The notes under the pieces: generated by a model
The model's input: the letters and a program-made list of their open reading frames with translations, nothing else
The model's database searches: none
Told to the model about the DNA's origin: nothing
Origin: a virus
Reading direction: 5' to 3' (one strand)
Length of the DNA: 64,000 bases
Virus record (IMG/VR): IMGVR_UViG_3300005289_000016
Coordinates: 186,001 to 250,000 of that record
Part shown: positions 14,880-23,325 of the stretch, in pieces
Position numbering within the stretch: the first letter of the stretch is position 1
Layout of the letters: the number at the start of each line of letters is the position of its first letter
Translations under genes and position numbers: made by a program

Positions 14880-16064
14880 TTATAGTGCGAGCATGCCACT
14901 GTTCTGAGAAACAGGGCGATGTAATTGGAACGGGAAGGTCTTCTCGTGGTCGTCGTGACGTACGACGTTCACACGGTACTGGCCATTGTCCTGCTCCTGT
15001 GGGGAGGCCTGAGTGGCTGCCACATCGAGCCATTTCGCCATGTACGGCAATGGCATCTCCAGCGGGGCTTTGAAGTCCACAGGACGTTCCAGGACGTCAC
15101 AGGCATCAGCCACGTTGAAGTTGATGAAGGAACCGATCTCATCCCAACCCACGCCCGGTACGATCGAACCCGAATCACGCTGGAAGTTTCTCCAACGCAT
15201 TTCAGATGCACGCACTTCGAGGGTCATGTCGTCAATGAGTTGACGATTCGCCTTCCAGCAAGCACGACCACGCTGAGTAGACATCTCGTACTGGAGGACG
15301 TACTTGCCAACGTTGACGTGGATCTCAGCTTCGTCCTGAGCGATACGCTGTACCGCTTTACAGATCGGCATGTAAGCACCGGTCTGAGCAATACCTGCGG
15401 TCACGGCGAACGAACCCATGAAGTTCACACGCTCGAGCAGGAACAGTGCCACGGTGAACATGAACGCAGCACGGTAGGCTTCGTCGGAGTCGCGAGCGAT
15501 CAGGCCCAAGGATACCTTCAGACCCACACGGTAGCTTTCGCCCATCACGCGGCCAATGGTTTCCATACGGGACATGGCTTCCTTGACACCCAGCACATCA
15601 GCCAATACGGCGTTTGGACTGTCGAAGCTGTAACGCACGATCTCACTGTACGTGGTAGCGTGCAGGTTCTCGTTGGCTACGATCTGGTCCCACACTACCT
15701 TCAGTGCCGAACTGGTGACGAAGTGGTTACCCACAGCCATGATGCTGTTGGCTGCCATGGTGTCGCCTTCCCACTGCCAGCCCAGGTTCTGGATCATGGC
15801 CTGAGCGACGTACTTGTCACCGGTCTTGAACTCGAGCAAGCACGGGCTGAAGTCGAACTCGTTGGTGTCCCAGTCCAGCGACCGTAGACTACGCCAGAAG
15901 TCCCACAGCTTAGGATGAGGATCGTTTACCGTATCGAGCAGGCCAGCAGGCTCGCCGAGGAACAACCGACTGTCTCCGTAGTTCTCCTTGTTGGCGTTGA
16001 AGATGTTGATGTCGAACATCGTGTTGGGCGTTACGATCATTGATGCTTCTTGCAAATTGGACAT
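14880..16064 (-). CDS. nrdB: Class I ribonucleotide reductase, small subunit
   Basis: 394 residues. This subunit holds the di-iron centre and tyrosyl radical used by NrdA to make deoxyribonucleotides. Expected residues in E. coli spacing: Asp101, Glu132, His135 (NENLH) and radical Tyr139. Second half-site: Glu211 (LLERVNF) and a helix reading QDEAEIH (243-249), in which Glu245 to His249 is one residue longer than the usual E-x-x-H. A second ATG at 16040 is possible. It lies directly downstream of nrdA with a hairpin between them. No phage thioredoxin or glutaredoxin gene is visible in the window, so host reductants may be used. Confidence 0.93.
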   Translation of the reverse strand: MSNLQEASMIVTPNTMFDINIFNANKENYGDSRLFLGEPAGLLDTVNDPHPKLWDFWRSLRSLDWDTNEFDFSPCLLEFKTGDKYVAQAMIQNLGWQWEGDTMAANSIMAVGNHFVTSSALKVVWDQIVANENLHATTYSEIVRYSFDSPNAVLADVLGVKEAMSRMETIGRVMGESYRVGLKVSLGLIARDSDEAYRAAFMFTVALFLLERVNFMGSFAVTAGIAQTGAYMPICKAVQRIAQDEAEIHVNVGKYVLQYEMSTQRGRACWKANRQLIDDMTLEVRASEMRWRNFQRDSGSIVPGVGWDEIGSFINFNVADACDVLERPVDFKAPLEMPLPYMAKWLDVAATQASPQEQDNGQYRVNVVRHDDHEKTFPFQLHRPVSQNSGMLAL

Positions 16065-16097
16065 AGTGGGATGTCGTCTATCGAATGGGGGAGGGAA

Positions 16098-16115
16098 GCC
16101 GGTGTTGCCACCGGC
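16098..16115 (-). terminator. Attenuator-type hairpin between nrdA and nrdB
   Basis: Seven-base-pair stem GCCGGTG / CACCGGC around a GCAA-type tetraloop on the minus strand, followed by TTCCCTCCCCC. Too weak a T run for a full terminator; it may set the nrdA:nrdB ratio or protect the upstream RNA. Confidence 0.55.
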
Positions 16116-16127
16116 ATGCCTGAGCAG

Positions 16128-18608
16128 TTAGACGGAGCAACCGCCTGTAGTGCAGACTGGACCGTTGGTGTCCAAGCCATCGTCTTCTGCTACTTCACGA
16201 CGTACGCGAGTCATGACCGCTGCCAGCGCGTCTTTGTCAGACGAGTCGGTGTTGGTGTAGTAGACGGTCTTCTGGCCGTAGAAGGCCAAGGCGTTGGTTT
16301 CTTCGATCAAGTCGCTGGAGCTGACTTTCTCATCGCCCTTGAGGGTGGCGTACCAGTCTGCACTGATGGATTGGTCTGCCCACTTCTGGAAGATCGCGTA
16401 CGTCTTGGTGTGATCCAGACGAGTACGGTTCCAGGCAATGGAATACCACTCTTTCAGTGTGTCGGCTTCTGGTGCTACCCAGTACATGGAGTTGTCGGCG
16501 TCGGTCTTGATGATCGACAGTTCACGCAGATCCATGAGGCTGTTGGTGCAGGCGCTGTACTTCGAGGAGGACTCACCTGGCATGTGCGCAATCAGCGAGC
16601 TGTTGCGGCAACCTTTGTTCTCGATCAGTCGACGGGAGACATCGTCCCAGTCGTACACGTTCACGAACGGTGCCAAGGTATCGACGTTACGGTTGTAGGT
16701 TGTCTGTGGAGTCCAGCCACGTGGCCAGTCGGTCTTGTGAATCCACTCTGCGTTGCCACGCTCTTGACCCAGACGGATCGAAGCGTTGATCAGGTGATAC
16801 GCATGACGCTCGGCGATGCGATGCAGCTCCATCATGCCTTCCTGCGAGTTGTAAGACAACTTGCGCTGGGCCATGTAGTGAGCGACGTCCATCAGACCCA
16901 CACCAGCGTTACGACGCGCTTGGGCGGTCAGCTTCATGTGAGGCAGGGCGTAGTCGTTGTTGTCGATGCAGTAGTCGATCATGTACAGAGCGTTGTAAGC
17001 CGTCTCGGCGTACTGTTCTTCTGTCTTGATGTTGGTCGGGATCAATGCAGCCAGTGCACAGAGGGAGACCTCAGGCTCTTGACGCTTGTCATGGACGGCT
17101 GTCACCTTGTGGTAGGTGAACGTACCTTCACGACGGTACTCCACGCCCGGCTTGAGTTCCAGTGCGGCAACCGAACCCACCATGCCTTTGATTTCAACTG
17201 GTACGTTGGAGTCGAGGAACATATCCTCATTCTCTTCGGTGGCGAACTTGATGTAGCCCAAGAACTTGGTGCTGTACAGTTCGATCAGGTGATCATAGTG
17301 CCAGGTAGGTTGAGTGATCTCAACACACAGGTTGGACGACAGGATCGGATCACGGTGCGGCGTGTGGAAGTTGATCTCGTCGATCAGTGCCAGGTAGAAA
17401 CGACCGGTCTCGAACCCTTCGGAACGGGCGTTGACGACCAGTTGGCGAGCCGATACAAAGGTCTTCTCGAACGTCTCGTCCTGTTCGTACTTCTGGTACA
17501 GACGGATGAATTCGTTGAGGTCCTTGCCGTACATCGCCGCCGACAGGTCAGGGGCGCTGAAGACGTTGAACAGGAAGACCTGCTCATTGAGCGCCGACTT
17601 GTGCAGCAGGAAGCGGTTCAGCATCATGGTGTAATCGATGCCGCGCTGACGCTTGTTGATCGGGGTCCGTGGGTTCTTCAGGACCATGATCTCGGCGACT
17701 TCAGGATCGAACGCACTGAAGTACTCGTTCAGACTACCGCCACGAGGACCTTGCTTGTTCGACTTGACGATGCCGAATTGCTTGTTGTAGTACGGAAGCT
17801 TACCGCTATGGATCACCAGACCGCCACGGATCGGTTCGCCCAGAGAACGGACACGCATGTTCTCGCCGAGGCCGGCGGACATGTAGGTCATCACTTCAGC
17901 AATCACGGAGGACGCGCCGATGGATTCCTTGGTGTCGTCACAGGTGAACAAGCAGCACGAGAAGAACCCGTTGTGGCCAGTGCCCATGTTGTTGTGGTTC
18001 GGCGTTGGTGCCGACAGACGCTCGTTCACGAGGTCAGCGTAGATCGACTCGAAGCGAGCCATCCGGGTGATCGGATCGTGGTGCTCACAGACGACCATGG
18101 CCACACGAGCCAGCGCGTGTTGACGAGTCTCGTAGATACGACCAGTCACACGGTTGCGCAGAGCGTACTTGTCACGGCCTTGCTTGAGCTGGTAGTGCGC
18201 ACAGTGGAAGTCACGCTCGTGGTCGATCAGCGACTCGATGTGAGCGTATTCGTCGTCAGAGTAGTTCAGGTTCAGCAACACGCCAGCGGCTTGCATGACG
18301 GTGTGGACTTCGCGCAGGGTGCGTTTCTTCTTGCCCCCGAATACTTCCTTATGGATGTCAGTTGCGTAGATACGTCCGGCCATCAGTTGGCCAGCCCAAG
18401 TATCAGTGTTCAGTGCGTTACGGATCAGGCCGTTGTTGAATTCTTGAGCAGTGCAGCGCTCTGGCATCTGTGCCACAGTGGCGACAACAATGGCCTGCCA
18501 GTCGATGTACTTGGCGAATCCTCGTGCTCCCCACTTCCCCCAGCCGAGAGCCTTGGATGCGTTGAACGGTTCAATGTGCCCGTCACGTTTGATGAACTCT
18601 TTGATCAT
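16128..18608 (-). CDS. nrdA: Class I ribonucleotide reductase, large subunit
   Basis: 826 residues from the ATG at 18608 (a longer upstream frame has no ribosome-binding site). Landmarks: N-terminal MIKEFIKRDGHIEPFNASK, like the allosteric ATP-cone; the active-site loop SSNLCVEITQPT with the Asn-x-Cys-x-Glu triad; the partner EVSLCALAAL; a Pro/Gly/Ser-rich phosphate loop MPGESSS; and a C-terminal CTTGGC pair that would pass electrons from thioredoxin or glutaredoxin. Reduces ribonucleoside diphosphates together with NrdB. First gene of the minus-strand operon. Confidence 0.93.
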   Translation of the reverse strand: MIKEFIKRDGHIEPFNASKALGWGKWGARGFAKYIDWQAIVVATVAQMPERCTAQEFNNGLIRNALNTDTWAGQLMAGRIYATDIHKEVFGGKKKRTLREVHTVMQAAGVLLNLNYSDDEYAHIESLIDHERDFHCAHYQLKQGRDKYALRNRVTGRIYETRQHALARVAMVVCEHHDPITRMARFESIYADLVNERLSAPTPNHNNMGTGHNGFFSCCLFTCDDTKESIGASSVIAEVMTYMSAGLGENMRVRSLGEPIRGGLVIHSGKLPYYNKQFGIVKSNKQGPRGGSLNEYFSAFDPEVAEIMVLKNPRTPINKRQRGIDYTMMLNRFLLHKSALNEQVFLFNVFSAPDLSAAMYGKDLNEFIRLYQKYEQDETFEKTFVSARQLVVNARSEGFETGRFYLALIDEINFHTPHRDPILSSNLCVEITQPTWHYDHLIELYSTKFLGYIKFATEENEDMFLDSNVPVEIKGMVGSVAALELKPGVEYRREGTFTYHKVTAVHDKRQEPEVSLCALAALIPTNIKTEEQYAETAYNALYMIDYCIDNNDYALPHMKLTAQARRNAGVGLMDVAHYMAQRKLSYNSQEGMMELHRIAERHAYHLINASIRLGQERGNAEWIHKTDWPRGWTPQTTYNRNVDTLAPFVNVYDWDDVSRRLIENKGCRNSSLIAHMPGESSSKYSACTNSLMDLRELSIIKTDADNSMYWVAPEADTLKEWYSIAWNRTRLDHTKTYAIFQKWADQSISADWYATLKGDEKVSSSDLIEETNALAFYGQKTVYYTNTDSSDKDALAAVMTRVRREVAEDDGLDTNGPVCTTGGCSV

Positions 18609-18790
18609 TGGATGATGCCCTAGCTGTTGATTCTGAGACCAAGATTGGTGATTGGTTGGCCCTCTATGCATAATGTATCCGGTCTAAATTTCTTTTGTAA
18701 ATTGAACCGTATTATGACCACACATTATCGACTCGATGGACATGTAAATTAAAAAGGAGTGGGGCCTTTATATGTACGTCAGGGGGATTT
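18609..18790. promoter_or_regulatory. Divergent intergenic region
   Basis: 182 bases between nrdA (leftward) and the gene at 18791 (rightward), clearly more AT-rich than its surroundings (for example TCTAAATTTCTTTTGTAAATTG and ATGTAAATTAAAAAGG). It must contain promoters for both sides. I cannot assign a well-spaced sigma-70 promoter and do not see the TTTCAACAATACAT motif here. Confidence 0.5.
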
Positions 18791-19108
18791 ATGGAAGCAG
18801 TAACGATACACAAGCTCAACGAAAAGCTCGTCGTTAGCTTAGCCGAACTACCGGGCTTTAGAAGACTCGGATCGGTCGTGGTAAAGGATGAGCAAGGATT
18901 GAAGTCCGGGGCTGTCACCGTGTACTTCGCTGGGGATTACTTCGACAGCAGGCTAGAAGAAGGGGAATTCGATAAGACGCGTAACCAGATCACGAAGCTG
19001 GTCAGGAACTACGCCGTCAAGAATGGATACGGTGTCTCTACAGGACGGATGAACCTGTCCTTGACGTTACGTGAACGAAATAACGCACAATTACCAGAAG
19101 TTGCATAG
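18791..19108 (+). CDS. Unknown small protein
   Basis: 105 residues with AGGGGGATTT before the ATG. Alpha/beta composition, highly charged in the second half (EEGEFDKTRNQITKLVRNYAVKNGYG). No recognised motif. First gene of the long rightward operon leading to dCTP deaminase and the DHH phosphoesterase. Confidence 0.82.
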   Translation: MEAVTIHKLNEKLVVSLAELPGFRRLGSVVVKDEQGLKSGAVTVYFAGDYFDSRLEEGEFDKTRNQITKLVRNYAVKNGYGVSTGRMNLSLTLRERNNAQLPEVA

Positions 19109-19118
19109 GGGCTATTCA

Positions 19119-19451
19119 ATGGGATTTATCAAACGGTTCCGCGCTCGACATGAAGAGCGTCGTCAGCTGTACGAGAGCATCAAGCTCACCCATAAAGCTA
19201 TTCGCAGGCTGGTCGTGACCGACATCTTCGTCGGCTACAACAACCACTCAGAAGAAATCAGGGCACTCTACCGCGAGATGATCGAACAGGTCGGTCGCTT
19301 TGCGGACATCGTTAAGAGTGTCAACCTCATCGACACCATGTTCTACGGCGAAGAAATGCGTAGACAGGTGCCTTACATCAAAAAGCTCGACGACGAGATC
19401 AGGAACATGATGTTCTCGACGCAAGAGCAAGAACAGGTCTTAGCCACATGA
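19119..19451 (+). CDS. Unknown helical protein
   Basis: 110 residues from the ATG at 19119, which follows the previous stop by ten bases. Strongly basic first 30 residues (MGFIKRFRARHEERRQLYESIK) then long amphipathic helices. Its stop overlaps the start of the dCTP deaminase gene by four bases (ATGA). No known family. Confidence 0.82.
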   Translation: MGFIKRFRARHEERRQLYESIKLTHKAIRRLVVTDIFVGYNNHSEEIRALYREMIEQVGRFADIVKSVNLIDTMFYGEEMRRQVPYIKKLDDEIRNMMFSTQEQEQVLAT

Positions 19452-20290
19452 GTCTTAAAAGTGATCGTTGGATCATCGGACAGAACCGCATCCCAGCATT
19501 CCGCTTCGTGGATCGCAAAGGGGATAAGAACTACGTCGTAGGGCCTCCGTACACCGAGTACGAAAGCCAAGTCATCAAGGCATCCTTGTATGACATCGAA
19601 GGTATTGGTGGTCCTTCTCCAGCCAAGCATCCGTTGCGTCGTCACATTGCTGTCCAGATCCCTAAGGCTCAGCTGGACGACTGGAAGCCAATGATCGAAG
19701 GTGCGGTGGACAAACCCATCCGTTACGTGGATCGCACTACTGGGGAGCCTGTAGACGTCCCCTACGGTGAGGAGCCGCCAGAGACAGCCCGTAAGATCAT
19801 TTCCTACGGAACGTCTTCCTACGGCTACGACGTGCGCATCAAGGGTGATCCCGAGCAGATCAAGGTCTTCACCAATGTGTACGAACCAGAGATCGATCCC
19901 AAGAACATGAAGGAGAGCAACTTCGGCACTCCTCAGGTTCAGATCGCTGCTGATGGTTCGCGGTTCGTCTGGGTCCCAGCCCATGGCTACATCCAAGCAC
20001 CGACCATGGAGTACTTCCGCATCCCGCGTGACGTGCTCGTGATCGTGCTAGGCAAATCGACTTATGCACGCTCTGCCTTGATCTGCAACGTGACGCCTAT
20101 CGAGCCTGAGTTTGAAGGCGAGGTGGTCATTGAAGTAGCCAACGTGACCAACAGTCCGGTCCGCTGCTACCTCGAAGAAGGCATCGCTCAGTTCGTCTTC
20201 TTGCAAGGCGATGAAGCATGCCTGCGTTCGTACAAAGACAAGATGGGCAAATACCAAGGACAACGCGGCCTGACTCTGGCCCGCGTCTAA
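19448..20290 (+). CDS. dcd: dCTP deaminase-like protein
   Basis: 280 residues, longer than the usual ~190 because of extra sequence at about residues 30-110. The catalytic core is clear: GTSSYGYDVRI, then VLGKSTYARSALICNVTPIEPEFEGEVVIEVAN, the dCTP deaminase/dUTPase signature with the catalytic Glu in the PEFEGE segment, and the C-terminal YQGQRGLTLAR. The enzyme would convert dCTP to dUTP and feed thymidylate synthesis, in line with the phage nrdA/nrdB genes nearby. A dUTPase-like or bifunctional activity cannot be excluded. Confidence 0.88.
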   Translation: MSLKSDRWIIGQNRIPAFRFVDRKGDKNYVVGPPYTEYESQVIKASLYDIEGIGGPSPAKHPLRRHIAVQIPKAQLDDWKPMIEGAVDKPIRYVDRTTGEPVDVPYGEEPPETARKIISYGTSSYGYDVRIKGDPEQIKVFTNVYEPEIDPKNMKESNFGTPQVQIAADGSRFVWVPAHGYIQAPTMEYFRIPRDVLVIVLGKSTYARSALICNVTPIEPEFEGEVVIEVANVTNSPVRCYLEEGIAQFVFLQGDEACLRSYKDKMGKYQGQRGLTLARV

Positions 20291-20305
20291 CCGAGCATAG
20301 ACACC

Positions 20306-20647
20306 ATGACTAACACCATTATCATCAAAGACGACATCGAGCGTGCCATCAACTACGTCCGCAAGCACAATCTTGAATGTGCTCAACCGCTGACGGAGAT
20401 GATCTTTGATCACATCGCCAAACTCCGCGATGGCGGCTGGAACATCACCTACACCGGTTCGGTCCTGACCAACCGTACCGACTACGTTTATAACCACACT
20501 GGCGAAGACAACGATGAGCGGGTGTTCTTCCACCTGTTCAAGTTGGATCAGAAAGGTCAGGCCATCGACGTGGCCTCCTTCATCGCTGTGAACCTCACTC
20601 GCGGTACAGTCACCGACTGCTCCGCCAACATTGTTTCTGTGCACTGA
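20306..20647 (+). CDS. Unknown small protein
   Basis: 113 residues, 16 bases after the dCTP deaminase gene. Contains RAINYVRKHNLECAQPLTEMI and a beta-rich second half (NITYTGSVLTNRTDYVYNHTG). No motif I can name. Same operon as its neighbours. Confidence 0.82.
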   Translation: MTNTIIIKDDIERAINYVRKHNLECAQPLTEMIFDHIAKLRDGGWNITYTGSVLTNRTDYVYNHTGEDNDERVFFHLFKLDQKGQAIDVASFIAVNLTRGTVTDCSANIVSVH

Positions 20648-20654
20648 GGCAACC

Positions 20655-21035
20655 ATGGCAACATTCAACGCAAAACTGGGGATGGGACAACAGTCCCTGA
20701 CCGACACCAGTCTTGAGAAACTCAAGGCCAAGGCCAACGCTGGTCAACTGCTCTGTGAGTTCCAAGCGCCACGTCTTGTACAAGGTGCCAGTCCTCAGGA
20801 GAAGGCTGACCGTTACAAGATGATCGTAGACGATCGTGTCTGTGCCAAGATCACCCGCATCTATCGGGGTGAAGATGGTCACGTCTACGGCGACGTTGAG
20901 CCACATGGCCCAATGAGCAAGACCCTCAAGCAAATGGTGGATCGTGGTACCACCGATAACGTCATCTTCGGCATGCGCACTATCTTGAAAGCGGGCATCG
21001 CCGACGTGATCACCTACGACCTCGTTCATTTCTGA
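20655..21035 (+). CDS. Unknown protein, weakly protease-fold-like
   Basis: 126 residues from the ATG at 20655. The segment GHVYGDVEPHGPMSKTLKQMVDRGTTDNVIFGMRTI vaguely recalls the core of prohead-protease-like proteins (a 'p-x-G ... l-x-x-g-x-x-x-g-x-S/G-x-R' pattern), but no catalytic His/Ser pair can be recognised. I treat the function as unknown. Between two small gaps in the dCTP deaminase/DHH operon. Confidence 0.8.
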   Translation: MATFNAKLGMGQQSLTDTSLEKLKAKANAGQLLCEFQAPRLVQGASPQEKADRYKMIVDDRVCAKITRIYRGEDGHVYGDVEPHGPMSKTLKQMVDRGTTDNVIFGMRTILKAGIADVITYDLVHF

Positions 21036-21042
21036 GACCATC

Positions 21043-22020
21043 ATGACCAAACCCATCGTTGTACTTTATCACCGTGGCTGTAACGACGGTATCGTTGCGG
21101 CCTGGGCTGCCTTTGCCCATTACGGTAAGGCAGCCAAGTACATGGCTTACCAATACGGTGAAGAGCTGCCTGCGGATGTCTTTGGCGCCCATGTCATCAT
21201 GGTTGACCTGAGCCTCCCTAAGGAGATGCTCGCCACCATTGGGCAGGAAGTGGAGTCGATGCTCATCATCGACCACCACAAGACGGCCAAGCCGTTGGAA
21301 ACCATCATGCGTCCGGTCAAGACGTATTCAGAGTACATGCGTTATCGTTCCATTGGTGAACGTTCGTTCCTGCTGTTCGACAATGCGCACTCTGGCGCTG
21401 CATTGACCTACGCGTTCTTTAACAACTCCGAAACCGTCGTGGCTGAAGAGTTGCCGTACCCGATCCGTCTGATCCAAGACTACGATCTGTGGCACCACAA
21501 GTTCGAAGACACCAAGCCGCTCAATGCATGGTTGATCAATGGCGGTCTGACCATCGAGCGTGTGGATGAGTTGATGTCTCATGGCGACAACATCCCGGCT
21601 GAATACTTGGCCGTGGGCAATGCGCTCATGAAGTACGATGACAAGATCATCCGCAGCGTACTCCGTGAGTACCTGGAAGTCTTCACGACCGATGCCGGTC
21701 TGAAGTACGTGATGGTCAATGCTCCGCACCACCTGCGTAACGAGATCGGCGATCGTCTCTCCGACAAGTTCGACTTCGTTGTGCTGTACACCCGTCGCAA
21801 AGATCGCACCATCTACAGCCTTCGGGCCCGTAAGGGTGGCTTCGACACGTCTACCATCTCCCAGATGTTCGGGGGCGGTGGCCATGCAGAAGCTTCTGCG
21901 TTCTCCATTGCACACCCGGCTACCGGTAGCATAAGCCTGCCGAATATTCTCGGCAAACCACCCACCTTCCTCGAACGTCTCTCCGCTGCGTGGGGGTTCT
22001 TTCGAGGCGCTACGTCGTAA
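21043..22020 (+). CDS. DHH-family phosphoesterase
   Basis: 325 residues. DHH domain motifs in order: YHRGCNDG (residues about 9-16), MVDLS, IIDHHKT (about 75-81) and QDYDLW (about 146), then a C-terminal DHHA1 domain with FGGGGHAEASAF (about 281-292) that binds nucleic acid or nucleotide. Such enzymes (RecJ, NrnA, Pap-like) cleave phosphodiester bonds in single-stranded DNA, short RNAs or cyclic dinucleotides using Mn ions. Its size fits the NrnA/oligoribonuclease group rather than RecJ. It could recycle nanoRNA or remove a host signal nucleotide; the substrate is not readable. Confidence 0.9.
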   Translation: MTKPIVVLYHRGCNDGIVAAWAAFAHYGKAAKYMAYQYGEELPADVFGAHVIMVDLSLPKEMLATIGQEVESMLIIDHHKTAKPLETIMRPVKTYSEYMRYRSIGERSFLLFDNAHSGAALTYAFFNNSETVVAEELPYPIRLIQDYDLWHHKFEDTKPLNAWLINGGLTIERVDELMSHGDNIPAEYLAVGNALMKYDDKIIRSVLREYLEVFTTDAGLKYVMVNAPHHLRNEIGDRLSDKFDFVVLYTRRKDRTIYSLRARKGGFDTSTISQMFGGGGHAEASAFSIAHPATGSISLPNILGKPPTFLERLSAAWGFFRGATS

Positions 22021-22029
22021 GGATACACC

Positions 22030-22239
22030 GTGACGGACAATTCGTTACTCATCATCGTTGCAGGCGTCTTGTCGGCGCTTGTACACCTCGTGCTGAACCC
22101 ATTGTGGCTGTGGTTGGCCCCTACGAAGAAGATTCCCAATCCATTCGTGCTGGTGCTGGTCTACTTCCCTCTGGGTGCAGTGATCATTTACGCAGTTCTT
22201 TACGTGGTATATCGATTGTACCTTAATAGCTACCCCTGA
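22030..22239 (+). CDS. Small two-pass membrane protein
   Basis: 69 residues with a GTG start six bases after AAGGA. Two hydrophobic segments (about 5-30 and 39-62) joined by a short basic loop (APTKKIPNP). Holin-like in size and topology, but it is not next to the lysis genes, so no function is assigned. Confidence 0.75.
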   Translation: MTDNSLLIIVAGVLSALVHLVLNPLWLWLAPTKKIPNPFVLVLVYFPLGAVIIYAVLYVVYRLYLNSYP

Positions 22240-22267
22240 GGACCAGAGTCCTCGCACAGGAGGCAAC

Positions 22268-22846
22268 ATGTTCAGCAAGTCGTCCCACCTGCTTCAGTAC
22301 CGTGTGGAGTTGCATGATCAGTATTACCGTAAGGGACACACTGATCAAACAAAAGTGCACAGGCTGTCGCTACTGGATCATGACTTGTTGAGCATCAACA
22401 ACAAGATCTGGGGTGACGGTAATCAGACCAGCGTTGGTTACATCGATGCCGCTGTCGGCGCGATCATCGCCATCCGGATCTTGAACCTGTGCAACAAGAA
22501 TGCTAGCCAAGCCTTTATGTGCGACGGCGAAGCAGAACCCACTGATCCGCATGCATTGCTGATTGCTGGGAATGGGCTCTCCAAAGCGATCCGTGAGTTT
22601 GGTCTGAAAGGTGACGTCAAGTACCTCAAGATCATCATCACGGTCGCAATGGAGATGCTGTCGATTTATGTCCGACAGTGCTGGGCCCAAGACCGTGACC
22701 TTAAACAAGTCATAGTCACACAGCTCGATGTGGAGGCTGAGGAGGAACTCTTCCACAACTTCCACAAGGCTGAGATTGACCGACTGATGGAAATGGCCAA
22801 GTCCATGACCATAAACCAACCTACCACTTCAATGCTACCAATGTAG
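22268..22846 (+). CDS. Unknown helical protein
   Basis: 192 residues with AGGAGG before the ATG. Predominantly helical, with a long hydrophobic helix near 120-135 (YLKIIITVAMEMLSIYV) and an acidic EAEEELFHNFHKAEIDRLMEMAKSM segment. Not recognised. Confidence 0.83.
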   Translation: MFSKSSHLLQYRVELHDQYYRKGHTDQTKVHRLSLLDHDLLSINNKIWGDGNQTSVGYIDAAVGAIIAIRILNLCNKNASQAFMCDGEAEPTDPHALLIAGNGLSKAIREFGLKGDVKYLKIIITVAMEMLSIYVRQCWAQDRDLKQVIVTQLDVEAEEELFHNFHKAEIDRLMEMAKSMTINQPTTSMLPM

Positions 22847-22859
22847 CTGGAGACTTCCC

Positions 22860-23258
22860 ATGGAAGCTGTAATGACTGCACCTGCAACAGACGCTGCATC
22901 CCTGCGTAAACTGAAAGCCATCGGTTGCCTGAACACCCTGCAAATGCTCGCAGCGCGTAATCAGACGATCAACTACGAGACGCTGGCGCTCATGATGGGC
23001 CTGCCGTCCTCTGGCAACGCCCTGGCTGCCTCGATCTCGCCGGTGCTGTACGACGTGTTCAACTTCTGCGTAGAAGCTGGCCTGCCTCACCTGACGGTGC
23101 TGGTGGTACGCAAGTCGGGTAAAGACAAAGGTCTGCCTGGCCCGGGCTTCTGGAAGGTGTACCGTCCAGATCAACAACTCACGATGGTCGAGCGTATCGA
23201 CCTGACTGAGGAAGAAACTGCCAAGTGCTTCCGTCTCTACGAGAAGCTGGGCGCGTAA
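22860..23258 (+). CDS. Small winged-helix-like protein
   Basis: 132 residues. Residues 16-55 look like a helix-turn-helix (LRKLKAIGCLNTLQMLAARNQTINYETLALMMGLP), followed by SISPVLYDVFNFCVEAGLPHLTVLVVRKSGKDKGLPGPGFW. The 'GLP-x-LT-x-LVV ... PG-x-GF' motif appears in several uncharacterised bacterial and phage proteins that combine a winged helix with this segment. DNA or RNA binding is likely, but it is an inference. A stem-loop follows. Confidence 0.8.
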   Translation: MEAVMTAPATDAASLRKLKAIGCLNTLQMLAARNQTINYETLALMMGLPSSGNALAASISPVLYDVFNFCVEAGLPHLTVLVVRKSGKDKGLPGPGFWKVYRPDQQLTMVERIDLTEEETAKCFRLYEKLGA

Positions 23259-23270
23259 CACACCCGTAAT

Positions 23271-23296
23271 AGAGGCTGGGGAAATCCCCAGCCTCT
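23271..23296 (+). terminator. Strong intercistronic hairpin without T tract
   Basis: Twelve-base-pair stem AGAGGCTGGGGA / TCCCCAGCCTCT with loop AA, followed by CACCATTTG. Lacking a T tract it may act as an RNA-stability or processing element, or as a terminator of a non-canonical phage polymerase. Confidence 0.6.
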
Positions 23297-23325
23297 CACC
23301 ATTTGAAATCCTTCGAGGAAACACC

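Noticed and set aside
16050-18623. 857-codon plus-strand frame across the nrdA gene
   Set aside because: It is antisense to a clear ribonucleotide reductase large subunit; the translation is Val/His/Arg-rich with no domain, typical of a shadow frame.
22030-22239. Holin
   Set aside because: Two membrane segments and size would fit, but it is in a nucleotide-metabolism operon far from the endolysin and spanins; other small membrane proteins here fit equally well.
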